NCBI GenBank assembly: GCA_963691815.1
Contig: OY829650.1
Location: forward strand, 5,927,672 to 5,991,671
Source of the DNA: Echiichthys vipera
Lineage: Eukaryota; Chordata; Actinopteri; Perciformes; Trachinidae
Length of the DNA: 64,000 nucleotides
Direction: 5' to 3'
Below, piece by piece: positions 35,882-47,862 of this stretch. The position numbers were made by a program, and so were the translations under genes. How positions within the stretch are numbered: position 1 is the stretch's first letter; each line of letters opens with the position of its first letter. A model generated the notes under the pieces. The model was not told the origin of the DNA. It did not search any database and saw nothing but the letters and a program-made list of their open reading frames with translations.

Positions 35882-36338
35882 AATGTGAGATGTCAGTGAA
35901 ACACTTCTGCTAGCTGGTGTAACAGAACTGTCAGGCTAAACATGCTGATGCATATATCTTCAATGTGATTTCACTGAAAAACTGTCAACAGATAAATCAT
36001 TTGACTCTCACATAAAAAACACAGTGAACTGTTGCAAGAATCCATGTACTTTTCCTTTTTTTCTGGTCAAAACTCCTCCTGCTTCAGTTTCTACAAGACA
36101 TTCTCATTTTGCTCTATCTCCCCAGAAACCTAGTTTCGCTCTTTTGTTCTTTTCTTCCTTCAAAAATTCCCTGCAGGTTTCAAAACACAGTGCCATGCTT
36201 GATCAATGACCACCACTGTGTTGCCAGCAGACACGTGTATTCAAGGCCAAGTCAAGACAAAGTCCATGAGCTGAGGGCCTGATTAAGGGCCATACCTGAG
36301 AAACAGCTCTCAAGACTGTGTGACACCACACCAAGCAA
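35882..36338. other. intronic stretch upstream of the exon acceptor
   Basis: Unique-looking sequence between the acceptor and the nearest LINE insertion. No alternative exon with a splice-bounded calsyntenin frame is visible. Confidence 0.45.
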
Positions 36339-36347
36339 TTTGCCTAG

Positions 36348-36675
36348 ACTCTCATCTTCAACCGCTTATCTGGGGTCAGGTCGTGGGGGTAGAAGCTCTA
36401 GTAGGGGACCCCAAACTTCCCTTTCCCGGGCCACATTAACCTCTGGTCCTGGGTCTTCCCCAAGGCCTCCTCCCAGCCTGACGTGCCTGGAACACCTCCC
36501 TAGGGAGGCACCCAGGGTGCATCCTTACTAGATGATCCGGAACCACCTCAACTGGCACCTTTCAACGCAAAGGAGCAGCGGCTCTACTCCGAGTTCCTCA
36601 CGGATGGCTGAACTTTTCACCCTCTCTCTAAGGGAGACTCCAGCCATCCTCCTGAGAAAACCCATTTTTGGCGAC
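36348..36675 (-). mobile_element. RTE-like LINE, 5'-truncated 3' end, with 9-bp target duplication
   Basis: On the minus strand it enters in the C-terminal part of ORF2: MGFLRRMAGVSLRERVKSSA then IREELGVEPLLLCVERCQLR, after which the frame breaks. It ends CCCACGACCTGACCCCAGAT then AAGCGGTTGAAGATGAG. I recognise this as the C-terminus of a widespread fish non-LTR element with RTE/BovB-like organisation. TTGCCTAGA flanks it at 36339-36347 and 36676-36684. It lies in the same sense as clstn2, about 0.5 kb from exon 2. Confidence 0.82.
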
Positions 36676-36684
36676 TTGCCTAGA

Positions 36685-37296
<612 letters not shown>

Positions 37297-37411
37297 ATCC
37301 CCATGTAAGATCATTTGTAGCTATTGTGGTTTAAATGAATCCTTATATAGTTCCCGTATATGAACTTCTATCTCAGTAGAGCCGACCCTTCAAATTGAGA
37401 TGCATTGTCTG

Positions 37412-37414
<3 letters not shown>

Positions 37415-37466
<52 letters not shown>
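37415..37466. repeat. (AT)n microsatellite
   Basis: About 26 AT units, 120 bp from the preceding CT/TA tract. Confidence 0.97.
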
Positions 37467-37468
<2 letters not shown>

Positions 37469-40400
37469 GTCAAGGAGAAAAACAACCTTCCACATTTGTG
37501 TTATGCTTATCTTTAGTAGATTTACGATCACATAACCAGTAAATTACCAACAACAGACTGACTGCACACTACAAACCTCCCACCAATATACCATTACGAC
37601 CACATTTTGCTACTGTAGCCCCAATTTCCACTGGCCTTTCTTTTGTGGAAAAGGTTACAATCAGCATCCATTCCTGGGACAAACGTCTCCGCAGTCGTCA
37701 CAGGTATTTATCAGCTCTGATCGGCAGTAATGGAAACATCTGGGGAGACACAGTAAGATTTAACGCCTTTCTGGCGCAATGCTAAGATGTGCGACACCTC
37801 CGTCAACCACAAATTCCCTCTTTCTCTGCAACGCTTGGACATTGTTCCAAATAAGTCTGCACAGAGATTAAAAGAGAGACTGAATGAGCAATAAATATAA
37901 AAAGTAACATTTCTTCTGGATTTCATGCTGCTTTCTATCATTTACCAGTTTTATGTTGGGACAATGAACAAAAAACAGACAGGCATACTTGTCTACTGGT
38001 AATGGGAAAGGAATCTATCACCTCTTTCTCACATTTTAAAAACCTGTATGCATGCACTAATTTTGTTTTAAAAAAAAAGGGTATGAGAGTGTGTGAAAAC
38101 TAGTTAGTTCACAGAGATGTTTAAATAGATCTCTCAAAGTAACTGGATAAATGGTTGAAATAGTCATCTAAGATAACAACCTCTTATATTGTCCTCTTCT
38201 TTTTCCCTCAAAGGACCAAACTTGATTGATTTTTAGCACAGGTTATATAATCATGTTTTTGAGGACTTTGGGTAGCCGCAATAAGATACCCGGGAATACT
38301 ACAGGGATGCATATTCATAAGTGCAGCCAGAAGGAGATCATTTAGAGTGGCAGATAGATGGGCACACATTAGTCTATTAGGGTGTGATACTTATGCATGC
38401 GTTTGCTAAAACCGTGAGGGGCAAAACGATTCTGGATTTCAAATTTGAATGCCAGACCATGTTATTTTCGGGGATAGCTTGCTGACTCTGCCGTGCGGGG
38501 ATTTCAAAGGGAATCGGATGATTTTTATGGGTCACCCCTGTCGCTGCCAAAGCTACTGCAAAGAGACACAGACCTGTATATTGCGGGGAATGTGTAGTGC
38601 AGGTACAGACTAATTAGCACACTGGCATTTATGTCAGATCTATGGCTCTGGAATAATGCAGCCAAATGTCCACAAGATCACCGCCTCTGTCAGCAGGAGA
38701 GGAAGTGTGTCATCAAAAGGGAAACAGTGTGTCATCAAAAGGGAAACGTGAGACAAATGAAAGCATATGAAAAAAATCTAATATCCTCCTCCAACTTGAG
38801 ACAGGTGCATAACCCTAATAAATGTGTAATACAGGCTATAACACGATTTGAGCACGATGCATGAGAGCTAATAAGGAGTCTGGAGAACAAGAAGGGGCTT
38901 GTCCTTAACTTCATATTCAGTCGTCTCGCAGCTTAGGAGCCCTATTGACCTTTAAATCCTTGATGTCGCCGTGTGTGCCGCTCGCTGTAACTACTAGATT
39001 CAGGCTGAACAGAATTTTCTGTTTTCAGCAAAGCCAAAGTTTTCAAAGCTGCATATGATACAACAGAGACAACAGACCCATCGTCTCAAGATACGCAACA
39101 CATGTAACGCAAGTGGCAGACAACAGAACATCACGATTAAGTCTGATGATATCTTCACTTTTGTGATACCAACAGGACACAAGATCGAGTGCATCTTTCC
39201 ATCAGTCAGCCTGGATGTGCTGCCACTGCGGGTTAATTATGTCTTAAAGCCTTGCAGCTTCTCTGTGTGTGTGGTATCGAATGATTCTTCCCCAGGAGTG
39301 ATGATGGCATTAAAGGAGCATCCACCTATAGCAATCATGTCTGATGATGGTATGTCACCTACATGTCAGACCCCCCTCCCCAACCCACATCTGCAGGAAA
39401 TCTTATCACTGGTGAGAAATGTGATGCTGTCTTAATAGAAGGGGGTCCACATATTGACAGCTTACGACATGCTGCTGGGTCATCAACACAACACAGATGG
39501 ATACGCTCCTCTCTTCTTGCAAAAAAAAATGCAGACCATTAGAGATTCAAGAGGGGTGGAGGGGAGGGCGGGCATGGAGAAATGGAACCAGCCAGAGCAT
39601 CAGTTCCAGAGATTCCCAGCGGAAACATTGCGACCGCTTACCGCAATCGAACTCATGGCTGCAAGCTCGGACGTCTTGACACTAAGTGATTAGCTACACA
39701 CTCCTCCATGGCAACTTGAATCAAAGGTAAACACCGGTAATCCCTTAATCAATATGAACGGAACATGACACTCTGCAGAGCCAAATTTGTCTGCAGAAAA
39801 GAAAATCCGAAAGAAGCCGTTCTCCAAGTTGCTCTCTTTGCTAAGTCTACAAGCTTTTGCGTTCTAACGACACACACCAATGGGAAAATGTGGCATTTTG
39901 ATTGAACTGTGTGTTGTTTAACTCAGCCTTGAGGCTCTAGACACCGTTTGATAGAAAGAAAAAGCAAACACACACAAACACACCTGGGGAAAAAAAAATG
40001 CCTGAGCTGCAGCTCTCCATGTGACCCCAATTTTTAAAAGCAAACACCTTCATTGGCTACTAAAAGCACTCGGTAAATGGCATGCAATAACCTCTTTGAG
40101 GGAGACCAATTTGCCAGCGTCTTAGGCTGAACATGACAAGTTGAGATGCGAGGGCTTTTTGCATCTTCCAGACAGAACTGGAATCAAACACACCCGTTTT
40201 TGTTTCATGTGTTAACAAGCAGAGGAAACTGCTCATATGTCATGTTGTTTGCTTATTCAACCCAGAGCAGGGATTCAAATACCATGACCTTTAGCCACTG
40301 TGTCACACAGGGGGAGAAGCAGTGGGGTGAATTCTGTTAACTGGCTTCAAGGATTAATACTGTGCTACTCATATGTTTTAAGATTAACCACTTGCAATTT

Positions 40401-41507
40401 TGTCAGCCACAGAATAATTTTTGTTCTTGAAATCAATTTAATTACAAGGGTTGAGGGATACAGTCAGGCTAATATAAACAGGTTGTGTGACAGCTGAAAG
40501 GTAAATGCTGGAGCCAAGCTGCCCTTTACTGCTGGCTGACGGTCAGCGAGACTATCTCCCTCCGCCATTTCACTGCAAATTAAGACGAGAGTCGTGGATT
40601 TCACTTGAGGCTCTGAGCATGGCAGAGGCGCTATACCTGCGGATTAATCTCTGACCAGGTAACAGTGCACCACAGTAACTGTGCTGGCAGGTGCCACCTC
40701 GGAACGGGCGGGTACTGCAATCTGAACAGGCCCTGGGGGGACAGGGGAGGAAGAGAAACAGTTGTAATTAAAAAGAACTCTGTAGGAAATTAAACTCTGA
40801 TTGATAAGGTCAACAAAAGGGACTGTGATGAATACATCAGCATAATGAAAAGTAAACGTAGCAGAGACAGTAAGCCATTACTGCGACCAAGAGGCAATTA
40901 CAGCTAGAGACAAGCTGGGAGCTCGTGCCAGCTTTGAGAGGCTCAGAGATGCCCATCAACAGGTCACAGTGAATTATTGAGAAACATTCCCGCTCTGCCA
41001 ACGACCGGGGGCATCTCAGTCTCTCTTTTTTTTTTTTTTCAAAACCACTCCATCGTTACAGCGGACCATGTCGTCTTTGAACCTTGGAGATCTTGGCAAA
41101 CTTTAATCTTCTTTGCACTCAGCGAACTAGCTTTGTGCTTCACAGGCTGACAGGAACCATCTGCCGGGAGACGACTTCATCAAATATAAAAGCTTCTAAG
41201 TAGATTTTTCCTCTAGATATAGTGAGTGCTCAAGTTCCTGAACATTGATTTTGATTTAAGCGAATAAAGGGTAACACGTGTAATCTGCAGGCTAATAAAA
41301 TTGACATAACACTGCATGACATTTTTACTTTGACTGCTAATTTATAAAATAAGGTATATTATAATATAATCTTTATCTACAGTATATAGCTTCATGGATA
41401 TCAAAGATGTACTCTATTGAGTTGGAGTGTTACAGGAGATAGGGCTAGAAATAAAGTGATGGTTTCCACTCAGGTGTTGGTCATCCAACTTTCATATGGA
41501 TGGCGGC
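37467..41507. other. long intronic stretch, no gene; one perfect 22-bp tandem
   Basis: Four kilobases of unique-looking sequence. A 22-bp unit (AGTGTGTCATCAAAAGGGAA plus AC) is perfectly duplicated at 38704-38747. T13 lies at about 41028-41039. An open frame of 126 codons at 39055-39435 has no recognised domain. No coding evidence otherwise. Confidence 0.42.
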
Positions 41508-41535
41508 TATATATATATATATATATATATATATA
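41508..41535. repeat. (AT)n microsatellite, short
   Basis: About 14 TA units. Confidence 0.92.
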
Positions 41536-42228
41536 CTGCAGATGGCTCACTGAAATAATCACCCACATGTTCTATAAGAGTTTCAAATTTAACTGAAAAG
41601 ATCCATATCATATCTTGCTTATCATATATTTAACCATGTATTGCAACAATGGAAATACAGTTATACTCGGCTTTAGTGTCTCCGCTTTTAATAACCCTCC
41701 CTGTAATTATCCAGGGAGGGTAAACTAGACTAGAAAGGTGGAGGCTGAGGTGGAGGGGGCAAAGCTCTGCCATGTAGCTGTGTGTGTGACAGTGTTGGTG
41801 TGCAGCGTTCAGTGCTCGTGAGTCATATATGAATGAACCACCATGTGTGAGGAAGGACTGTGATTGGTGTGTGACTTATGGTAATCATCCTGTCAGTGGG
41901 GCGTATGACTACCGTGTCCTGCATGAACTAGTGTGGGCTTAATTACTTTTCTTACACTTTCCAGAGCTATAATACACAATGCCAAAAGCACATTTCTAAT
42001 TATAGAATTAATAAGAACATAAATGATGTTTGTACATAAAAATGGTATGGTAAAACATAGAAAAAGGAATTAATGATAGCGCCCTTTTTGAGCCTCTCTG
42101 CAATTACAGACCAGGATTTACTGCGCGTGTCACACCCCAATGCTCAGACTTCTTTTTTTTTTTGGTTTCCCACCCTTCTCATAATGTGTGTTGCCATTTC
42201 CTATCTGTATTAATCCTGTGTATCTCCT
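41536..42228. other. intronic stretch, nothing recognised
   Basis: AT-rich unique-looking sequence. Confidence 0.42.
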
Positions 42229-42255
42229 TGTGTGTGTGTGTTTATGTGTGTGTGT

Positions 42256-42349
<94 letters not shown>
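42229..42349. repeat. (TG)n microsatellite, about 120 bp
   Basis: TG tract with TTTATG and AG interruptions near the left end and about 45 near-pure units after them. Confidence 0.98.
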
Positions 42350-42350
<1 letters not shown>

Positions 42351-42800
42351 CGTGCCCTCCTTCCATTGGCAACTCCAGGTAAACTTTATGCAGGTGAAGC
42401 CGCTTCCATGAATCATCCCCTGACTATAAAGACTCTGGATTCCCTCCTACTCGTCGCAAGATCGTTTCATCAGTCTATGCGGTAGTTTGCGGTTTCCCTT
42501 GTGTCCTTGTTGTTAGCTTGTGTAGCTACGGCCTCTGTGTTTTCCCTGCCTGCCTGTTGCCTTCTCTCCTGTGTTTCCCCTCTGTGTGAGTATGCTAGAG
42601 GGACGAACCCAGCTGCGTCATGATGCTGCACAAACACCCTCACTGGGGACTTCACGAGCCACACTGGATCCTGGGACTACGCACCACCTCCCCCCTTGCA
42701 CTCGCTTTGCACATTTATCATAAAAAAGACTTGTTACTTACTGTTAACCTGTTGTCTGGCTCACGCATTCGGGTCCAGTCTCTGTACTAATCCATTACAC
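42350..42800 (+). mobile_element. LTR-like dispersed repeat fragment
   Basis: Contains CTCGTCGCAAGATCGTTTCA, TCTATGCGGTAGTTTGCGGT, a TATAAA-like CTATAAAGACTCT (42423-42435), a polyadenylation-like ATCATAAAAAAGAC (42717-42730) and TCACGCATTCGGGTCCAGTC near the end. This order matches 3' parts of LTR-type repeats common in teleosts. Neither terminus nor a second LTR was found, so a solo or truncated LTR is inferred. Confidence 0.42.
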
Positions 42801-43775
42801 TTATTCTATAGCCTTGGTTTGGGTCAAGCTAAAAAAAAACAAAACCTGGATCCTGCAATTTCCATAATGCAACCAAATAGGGTTTTACATCACACCCTCC
42901 ATACTCAAAGATGTAACACTCTATGCCATCAGATTGTTGAGCCTGTTTTTTGTAAAATATGTGAATTTTTCAAGCCCAGTCCAAAATAAGCATTATGACA
43001 TTACCAATATAGTAAATTATTTTATTCTTTTTTTTAATGTTCCCCCTTCAAATGGCAAATTATGATCACAAATTACAAAAGGCCTAAGCATAATGAATTG
43101 CATAAAATCAGGGACACTTAATGAAACTAAAAGAAAAAACAATGAGCATCATATAAGAAAAATGGTGGAAATTGAAAATAGAGTGTTACTAAAACAGATG
43201 AGAAGTGCATCTCAGCTTAATGTTCCATCGCATCAGTGTTTGCTATGTTAAATACAGCAAGGGAGCCAAAGCAAGGATTAAACTACAACAGCTGCCAAGC
43301 TCAACACAAGAAAATATGAGAAAAAGCTTGTTTGTGCTTGGGTGGAACACCATCAAGTTCATTACTGAGCCCGAGCAGCAAAGGAAACTGTGTTCCTGCC
43401 AAAACACCTGGGTCACACCGGGGCCCTCCTCCCCACAGCTCCTCTCAGACAGTGACTCCCTGACCTTTGCTGTGCTCTTCACTGTCGCCTCATCTCAGAG
43501 TCTGGAGGACAGGGAGTGGAAACTAAACTTCACACTTTCACACCATCGAAAAAAAAAAAACACACCTCGTGTCCTCTGGGATGTAATTGAAAATCCTGAC
43601 TTGGCCTAAAACTAATTCCCCGGTGTTGCCCCCTGTTTGGCCTTTTGTAGCTGTTTTGTTTGGATTTAGTTTCTTGAGATTATGAGTTGTTCTTAGCCCT
43701 GGGCAGGGTGAGATAAAGCAGGATCACACAGAGCTTTTTTGAGGCTGGTTGAGGGTGGAATAACCTAACAATTCA
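42801..43775. other. intronic stretch, nothing recognised
   Basis: Unique-looking AT-rich sequence. An open frame of 134 codons at 43205-43609 has no recognised domain and overlaps a long frame on the other strand. Confidence 0.4.
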
Positions 43776-43899
43776 GAGGCTGCCCTGCATTGCCCTCGGC
43801 GTGTGTGTTTGCACCAATGTGTAGGTGTGTTGTATGTAAGCCTGTGCATATCTGTGTATGTGTGCATGCTGCTTTTGTGGCCCCTGATCCCATTTTCTG
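43776..43899 (+). repeat. 124-bp dispersed segment, copy A (inverted partner at 54027-54150)
   Basis: Begins GAGGCTGCCCTGCATTGCCC and ends TGATCCCATTTTCTG. The reverse complement at 54027-54150 differs at two positions (GCACCAAT versus GCGTCAAT), about 98% identity. Both copies adjoin long TG/CA tracts. No known family recognised. Confidence 0.9.
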
Positions 43900-43900
43900 C

Positions 43901-43904
43901 TTTG

Positions 43905-43943
<39 letters not shown>

Positions 43944-43947
43944 ATGC

Positions 43948-44017
<70 letters not shown>

Positions 44018-44047
44018 GTGCGTGTGTGTGTGCATGTGTGTGTGTGG
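43901..44047. repeat. (TG)n microsatellite, about 147 bp
   Basis: TG tract with CG and CATGCGCG interruptions, adjacent to the 124-bp inverted segment. It is the source of long spurious open frames on both strands. Confidence 0.98.
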
Positions 44048-45007
44048 GAATGCTCAGCAGGGCAGTGAGGGAGGTGTAGTGGCTGGCTGGAGAGCAGAGC
44101 GGTGTTGCCGCAGGACCCCAAAGCATCTGAGTGCAGACATCGCCCAGTGAAAAACCACCCAGTGGGCGCTCTGACCACAGTAAACAAAACACACAAACAG
44201 TCAAGCTCAGAAGGTTTTGTAGACAAGCAGAAAAAAAATCATGAAAGTGCGTTTATAGTTCTGCACGACACAGATGGACAGACAACACTGAGAGAAGGCA
44301 AGTGCTGCCACACGTATCAAAGTCCAGCTTTATTTGCACCTCAGTGAACAATGACATTTTTGTTTTGACATTTCTCTCCTTTCTACCCCTCAACATTGTC
44401 CCTGCAGCAAAATGATAGAGCCCAAGCAAAGGTCAGGCTTTTATCATGAGCTTGTTTTCCATCTACCTTGGCTGAAGTGCAACCCCACCCCCACCCCCCA
44501 GAGTCAGAATACTCAAACAAAGAGGAGCTGGAGAAAGAGCAGAATGGAAAAAGTGCTATACAAATTGTCAGTTTGCCCCTGTGCCGTAAGCGACTGTGCA
44601 GCGAGCGGTTTTACTGTATGTGTTGCTCCACTTTCAGATGGGGACTTATCAACCTGCAGAGATAGGGAAAAGGCTGACTGCAGAGTCACTGCTGCTCTGC
44701 TACCCCCAGTGCCCCTGGGGAAGAGCTAGAAAAATAAAGAGAGGAAGTAGGAGTGTTATGCATTAAGGTACGCAGCAAAATGAAAAAAAAAAAAACTAAA
44801 AGCATCTATCCAAATGACCCAGAGTGGATGTATAGGAGCTGAAAATGCACTTGTGGTGCCATTACCCCAGCTATCATGACCCCTCTTCGTGAAATGACTT
44901 CACAGCCTCAAATGTTCCCTCTGTGCATCATTTCAGAGCCATTATCCTCGTCCATTATTGTATGTGCAATTTGAGGCATGGCATTTACAGCCCCCTTTGT
45001 CTCTGTC
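44048..45007. other. intronic stretch, nothing recognised
   Basis: Unique-looking sequence with an A13 run near 44786. Confidence 0.42.
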
Positions 45008-45010
45008 ACG

Positions 45011-45081
<71 letters not shown>

Positions 45082-45086
45082 ACTCA
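45008..45086. repeat. (CA)n microsatellite
   Basis: About 37 CA units, starting with CGCACG. Confidence 0.98.
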
Positions 45087-45419
45087 CTTTTGATCATATT
45101 CACTGAAACTGACGCTATGCTCCGATAGAACAATATAAATCATCTGGTTTTAGGAGAAAAATGCGCCTTTACATGCACCTGGAGCCGATTGTTTGTTCGG
45201 CAAAAATTGGCCGCGCCCGTATCTCTATCCTGTCCACTTGTGCACATGGTATAATTTGACACGCCACAATTTGACAGCGTCAGAGTCAGCTCGATCTGCC
45301 AGACTTGCCAACTGCAGATTTAAGATGTAGAAATATAAAACAACCAGTTAAACACTTGCAAACTACTTTCATTCTCTCTTGCCAAACAGTGAGTCTCGTG
45401 AAAAAGCCCAAAGTTAGAG
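45087..45419. other. intronic stretch, nothing recognised
   Basis: Short unique-looking interval between two dinucleotide tracts. Confidence 0.42.
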
Positions 45420-45487
<68 letters not shown>

Positions 45488-45505
45488 GCGTGTGCGTGTG
45501 TGTGT
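45420..45505. repeat. (TG)n microsatellite with (TGTGCG) end
   Basis: About 30 pure TG units, then GTGCGTGTGCGTGTGCG. Confidence 0.97.
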
Positions 45506-45740
45506 TGGTGAACAAGGATTGAGCATAAGAAACCAGTTTTCAGGTCTTTTTGATCCCCGCAGAATTTTGTTCTGGCCAGTTTATGTGGCGCCTCAGGCCA
45601 GCTGTGAAACAGGGGTTGAAAACACATTGAGCAAATAAAAGTATCTGCGGTGTTATCCTTTTAGGATGGCTGTTCTTTTGAAGTGAAGGCCACCGTGTTA
45701 TGGAACATGAGGTGCACTATGCACAGTAATCTGGTTTTAG

Positions 45741-45742
<2 letters not shown>

Positions 45743-45783
<41 letters not shown>
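45743..45783. repeat. (TG)n microsatellite
   Basis: About 20 pure TG units. Confidence 0.96.
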
Positions 45784-45786
<3 letters not shown>

Positions 45787-46251
45787 CTCAATGTGTATGT
45801 GTTTAATGTCAAGAAGCAGCACCATAGAGACGCTACACTTCACACATACAGTGGCCTGACCTTGGGTACAATTTATCCTGTTATTATTTAGTTGACTTCA
45901 TACGTCTTTTTTTCTATCGATCTTTACCTTCAATTTCTTCTCAATACCCTTTTATCACCAAAATAGATCCAATCAAACACTCACTTTTATCTGGCCAGTC
46001 AGTCTTTTCATCTTTAAAGCCTATATAAACATGGACACATGCTTCTTTTCACCCTCACAGGCACATAGCTCTCTACAGCACTTAGTCCCCGGTGCTCCTA
46101 AGAGTGTGCTTGTAATTCCTCCTGGCGGTCCATTCCATTTTTGCCTCTCTCTATCTTTCTCATATCACTCTAAAAATCAAAGGCAAGTGGGCAAGGAGGT
46201 GTGATGAGAGGAAGAGAGTATCCCACCTGGGACTCTCTTTGGATCCCTGCT

Positions 46252-46256
46252 ACACG

Positions 46257-46295
<39 letters not shown>
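46252..46295. repeat. (CA)n microsatellite
   Basis: ACACGCACG followed by about 15 CA units. It lies within a stretch of otherwise unique-looking sequence (45784-46924). Confidence 0.95.
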
Positions 46296-46924
46296 TTCAT
46301 CTCTCCTCATCCTGGAGGGAAGGAAATAAAAGGGAGCAACGTAAAACTTGTAATTTCTCCTCCTCCCCAAATGTCATTCAATTCCCCAAATAAAGAATTC
46401 AGAGGAGAGGACCATGAGATTACAGAAGGAAAAAAAAGTACCAGTGTAATTAAGGTGGGATCTGTGGGACACACCAAAACAGGAAGTGGGGGTTAATCTG
46501 TGTGATAACAGTTACTACTAACAGGTAGCCTAATATATGCGGTCATGTATGAACTAGCCAACACGATACAACATCTTTGTCCATTTACCTCAATTCAACG
46601 ATTATGCCTCATTAGACTCTGTCCCATATAACTCAGTCCACACAGCACTGTATGAGTTGTTCCGTTCTGAAGGGAATTCAGCATGAAATGATATTTGTTA
46701 AAATAAAAAAAATAAATAAAGGTACGTAACGGTAATAATCTAAGTACTGTTAACTGTCCGTGTGAGTTTGAACATTATTGGACTCACAATGGATAGTTCA
46801 AATAAATAAAAAAAAATTTGGTTCTGCTGTATCAAATTGATACAGCAACAACAATTGATTGTTGTCTATTTCAATGTATGTTATTTGTACCCGGGTGTCG
46901 GTAGCCTACAACGCTATTATTACC
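46296..46924. other. intronic stretch, nothing recognised
   Basis: AT-rich, with short A-rich runs near 46700-46725 and 46800-46815. Confidence 0.4.
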
Positions 46925-47110
46925 CTTTTTTGCCTAAACCTAACCAAGTAGTTGTTTTGCCTAAACCCTACCATGTACTGTAGTTGTGTTGCCTAAACAA
47001 CCAAACTGCAAAAATAAGTCAACACAATTTTAAGTTACATCACTGGCTGGATTTGGGCCACAGTCTCCTGGGTGAAAGTCCAATGCTTAACCAACTCACC
47101 CTAAGTTAAC
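46925..47110 (+). repeat. dispersed repeat with TTGCCTAAACC tandem motif
   Basis: The motif TTGCCTAAAC(C) recurs at 46929, 46957 and 46989 (spacing about 28-32 bp). It is followed by TGGGCCACAGTCTCCTGGGT and GAAAGTCCAATGCTTAACCA. I recognise this combination as a common percomorph-type interspersed repeat of unknown class. Confidence 0.5.
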
Positions 47111-47216
47111 TACTACAATGTCACACTTTGTCGCTTTTTGAGACGGTGGATGAGGGTTTGGTGTAAATAGCCAGATTGCGTGGGTGTAATTAGATGCTCC
47201 GTTTTTGAATTGCTTT

Positions 47217-47347
47217 TGAAGTCAGCTTCAAGTGGCCATTTGAGGAACTGAAGGTTTTTTGCACTTATACATTGACTGGCATACATGAAACTGTGTTTTT
47301 TAGGTTACAAATACAGATGAGCCAATGAGTGTCGCGGGGGAAATGAC
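47217..47347 (+). repeat. dispersed repeat, copy 1 (partner at 51041-51171)
   Basis: TGAAGTCAGCTTCAAGTGGC then CATTTGAGGAACTGAAGGT...TACAAATACAGATGAGCCAA. It aligns over 131 bp with 51041-51171 with about 11 mismatches (roughly 92% identity). Similar units are frequent in fish genomes; class unknown. Confidence 0.8.
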
Positions 47348-47713
47348 GACTAGCCAATCAGTGCCATGGGCAGGACTGACACGGTTTACATAGACAGCAC
47401 TCACTGGCCAATCACAATAGAGTTGGTTAAAGGTGCTTATGTCATAGGCTGTGCCATTGCCTACTCCACTGCTACCATTACAGTGTATGACAGTCTATGG
47501 CCGCTAAGATTGAGGCTGTTAAACAGTGGATAAATAGTTCTGAGCATAGCAACCTCTGTGAAATGACTTCTGTAAAGTCTAAAAGAGTAGCACGGTTGAA
47601 CTATTTCGATTCCTATTCATTTTAGCAGAGCACTCAACGGAAGTTAGGCTTGGAACAAAAGTCTCTTGTGATTGGTTAGTGAAAATGAAGTCCCCCATTG
47701 AAATCAGTTAGAG

Positions 47714-47854
47714 CATGGGTGTCAAACTGATCCAGTAAAGGGCCGTGTGGCTGCAGGTTTTCATTCCAACCAATCAACCAACCAATGTTCTTGCTTGGTT
47801 GGAAGGAAAACCTGCAGCCACACGGCCCTTTACTGGATCAGTTTGAGACCCCTG
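47714..47854. mobile_element. hAT-type foldback MITE with 8-bp target duplication
   Basis: A 141-bp near-perfect palindrome. The left arm CATGGGTGTCAAACTGATCC... and right arm pair over about 58 bp with about four mismatches around a short loop (AATCAACCAACCAATGTTC). The right terminus reads CAGGGGTCTCAAACT inverted. Flanks AGTTAGAG (47706-47713) and TGTAAGAG (47855-47862) match at 6 of 8. Ends of CAGGGGT type with 8-bp duplications indicate a hAT nonautonomous element. Confidence 0.82.
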
Positions 47855-47862
47855 TGTAAGAG

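Noticed and set aside
37670..37725. Possible calsyntenin Y-D-C-G motif on the minus strand
   Set aside because: The sequence reads C-D-D-C-G, lies in the upstream intron (wrong order for exon 3), and has no flanking calsyntenin residues.
39055..39435. 126-codon open frame
   Set aside because: No recognisable domain or repeat of known protein; no supporting splice sites. Could be tested by homology search but not claimed.
42130..42485. Cys-Val and His-Thr frames on both strands
   Set aside because: Translation of the 120-bp TG tract.
43205..43609. 134-codon open frame
   Set aside because: No domain, ends in an A-rich run, opposite strand also open; treated as chance.
43765..44226. Open frames of up to 153 codons on both strands
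   Set aside because: They consist largely of His-Thr or Cys-Val runs from a TG microsatellite plus the 124-bp repeated segment; no domain or splice context.
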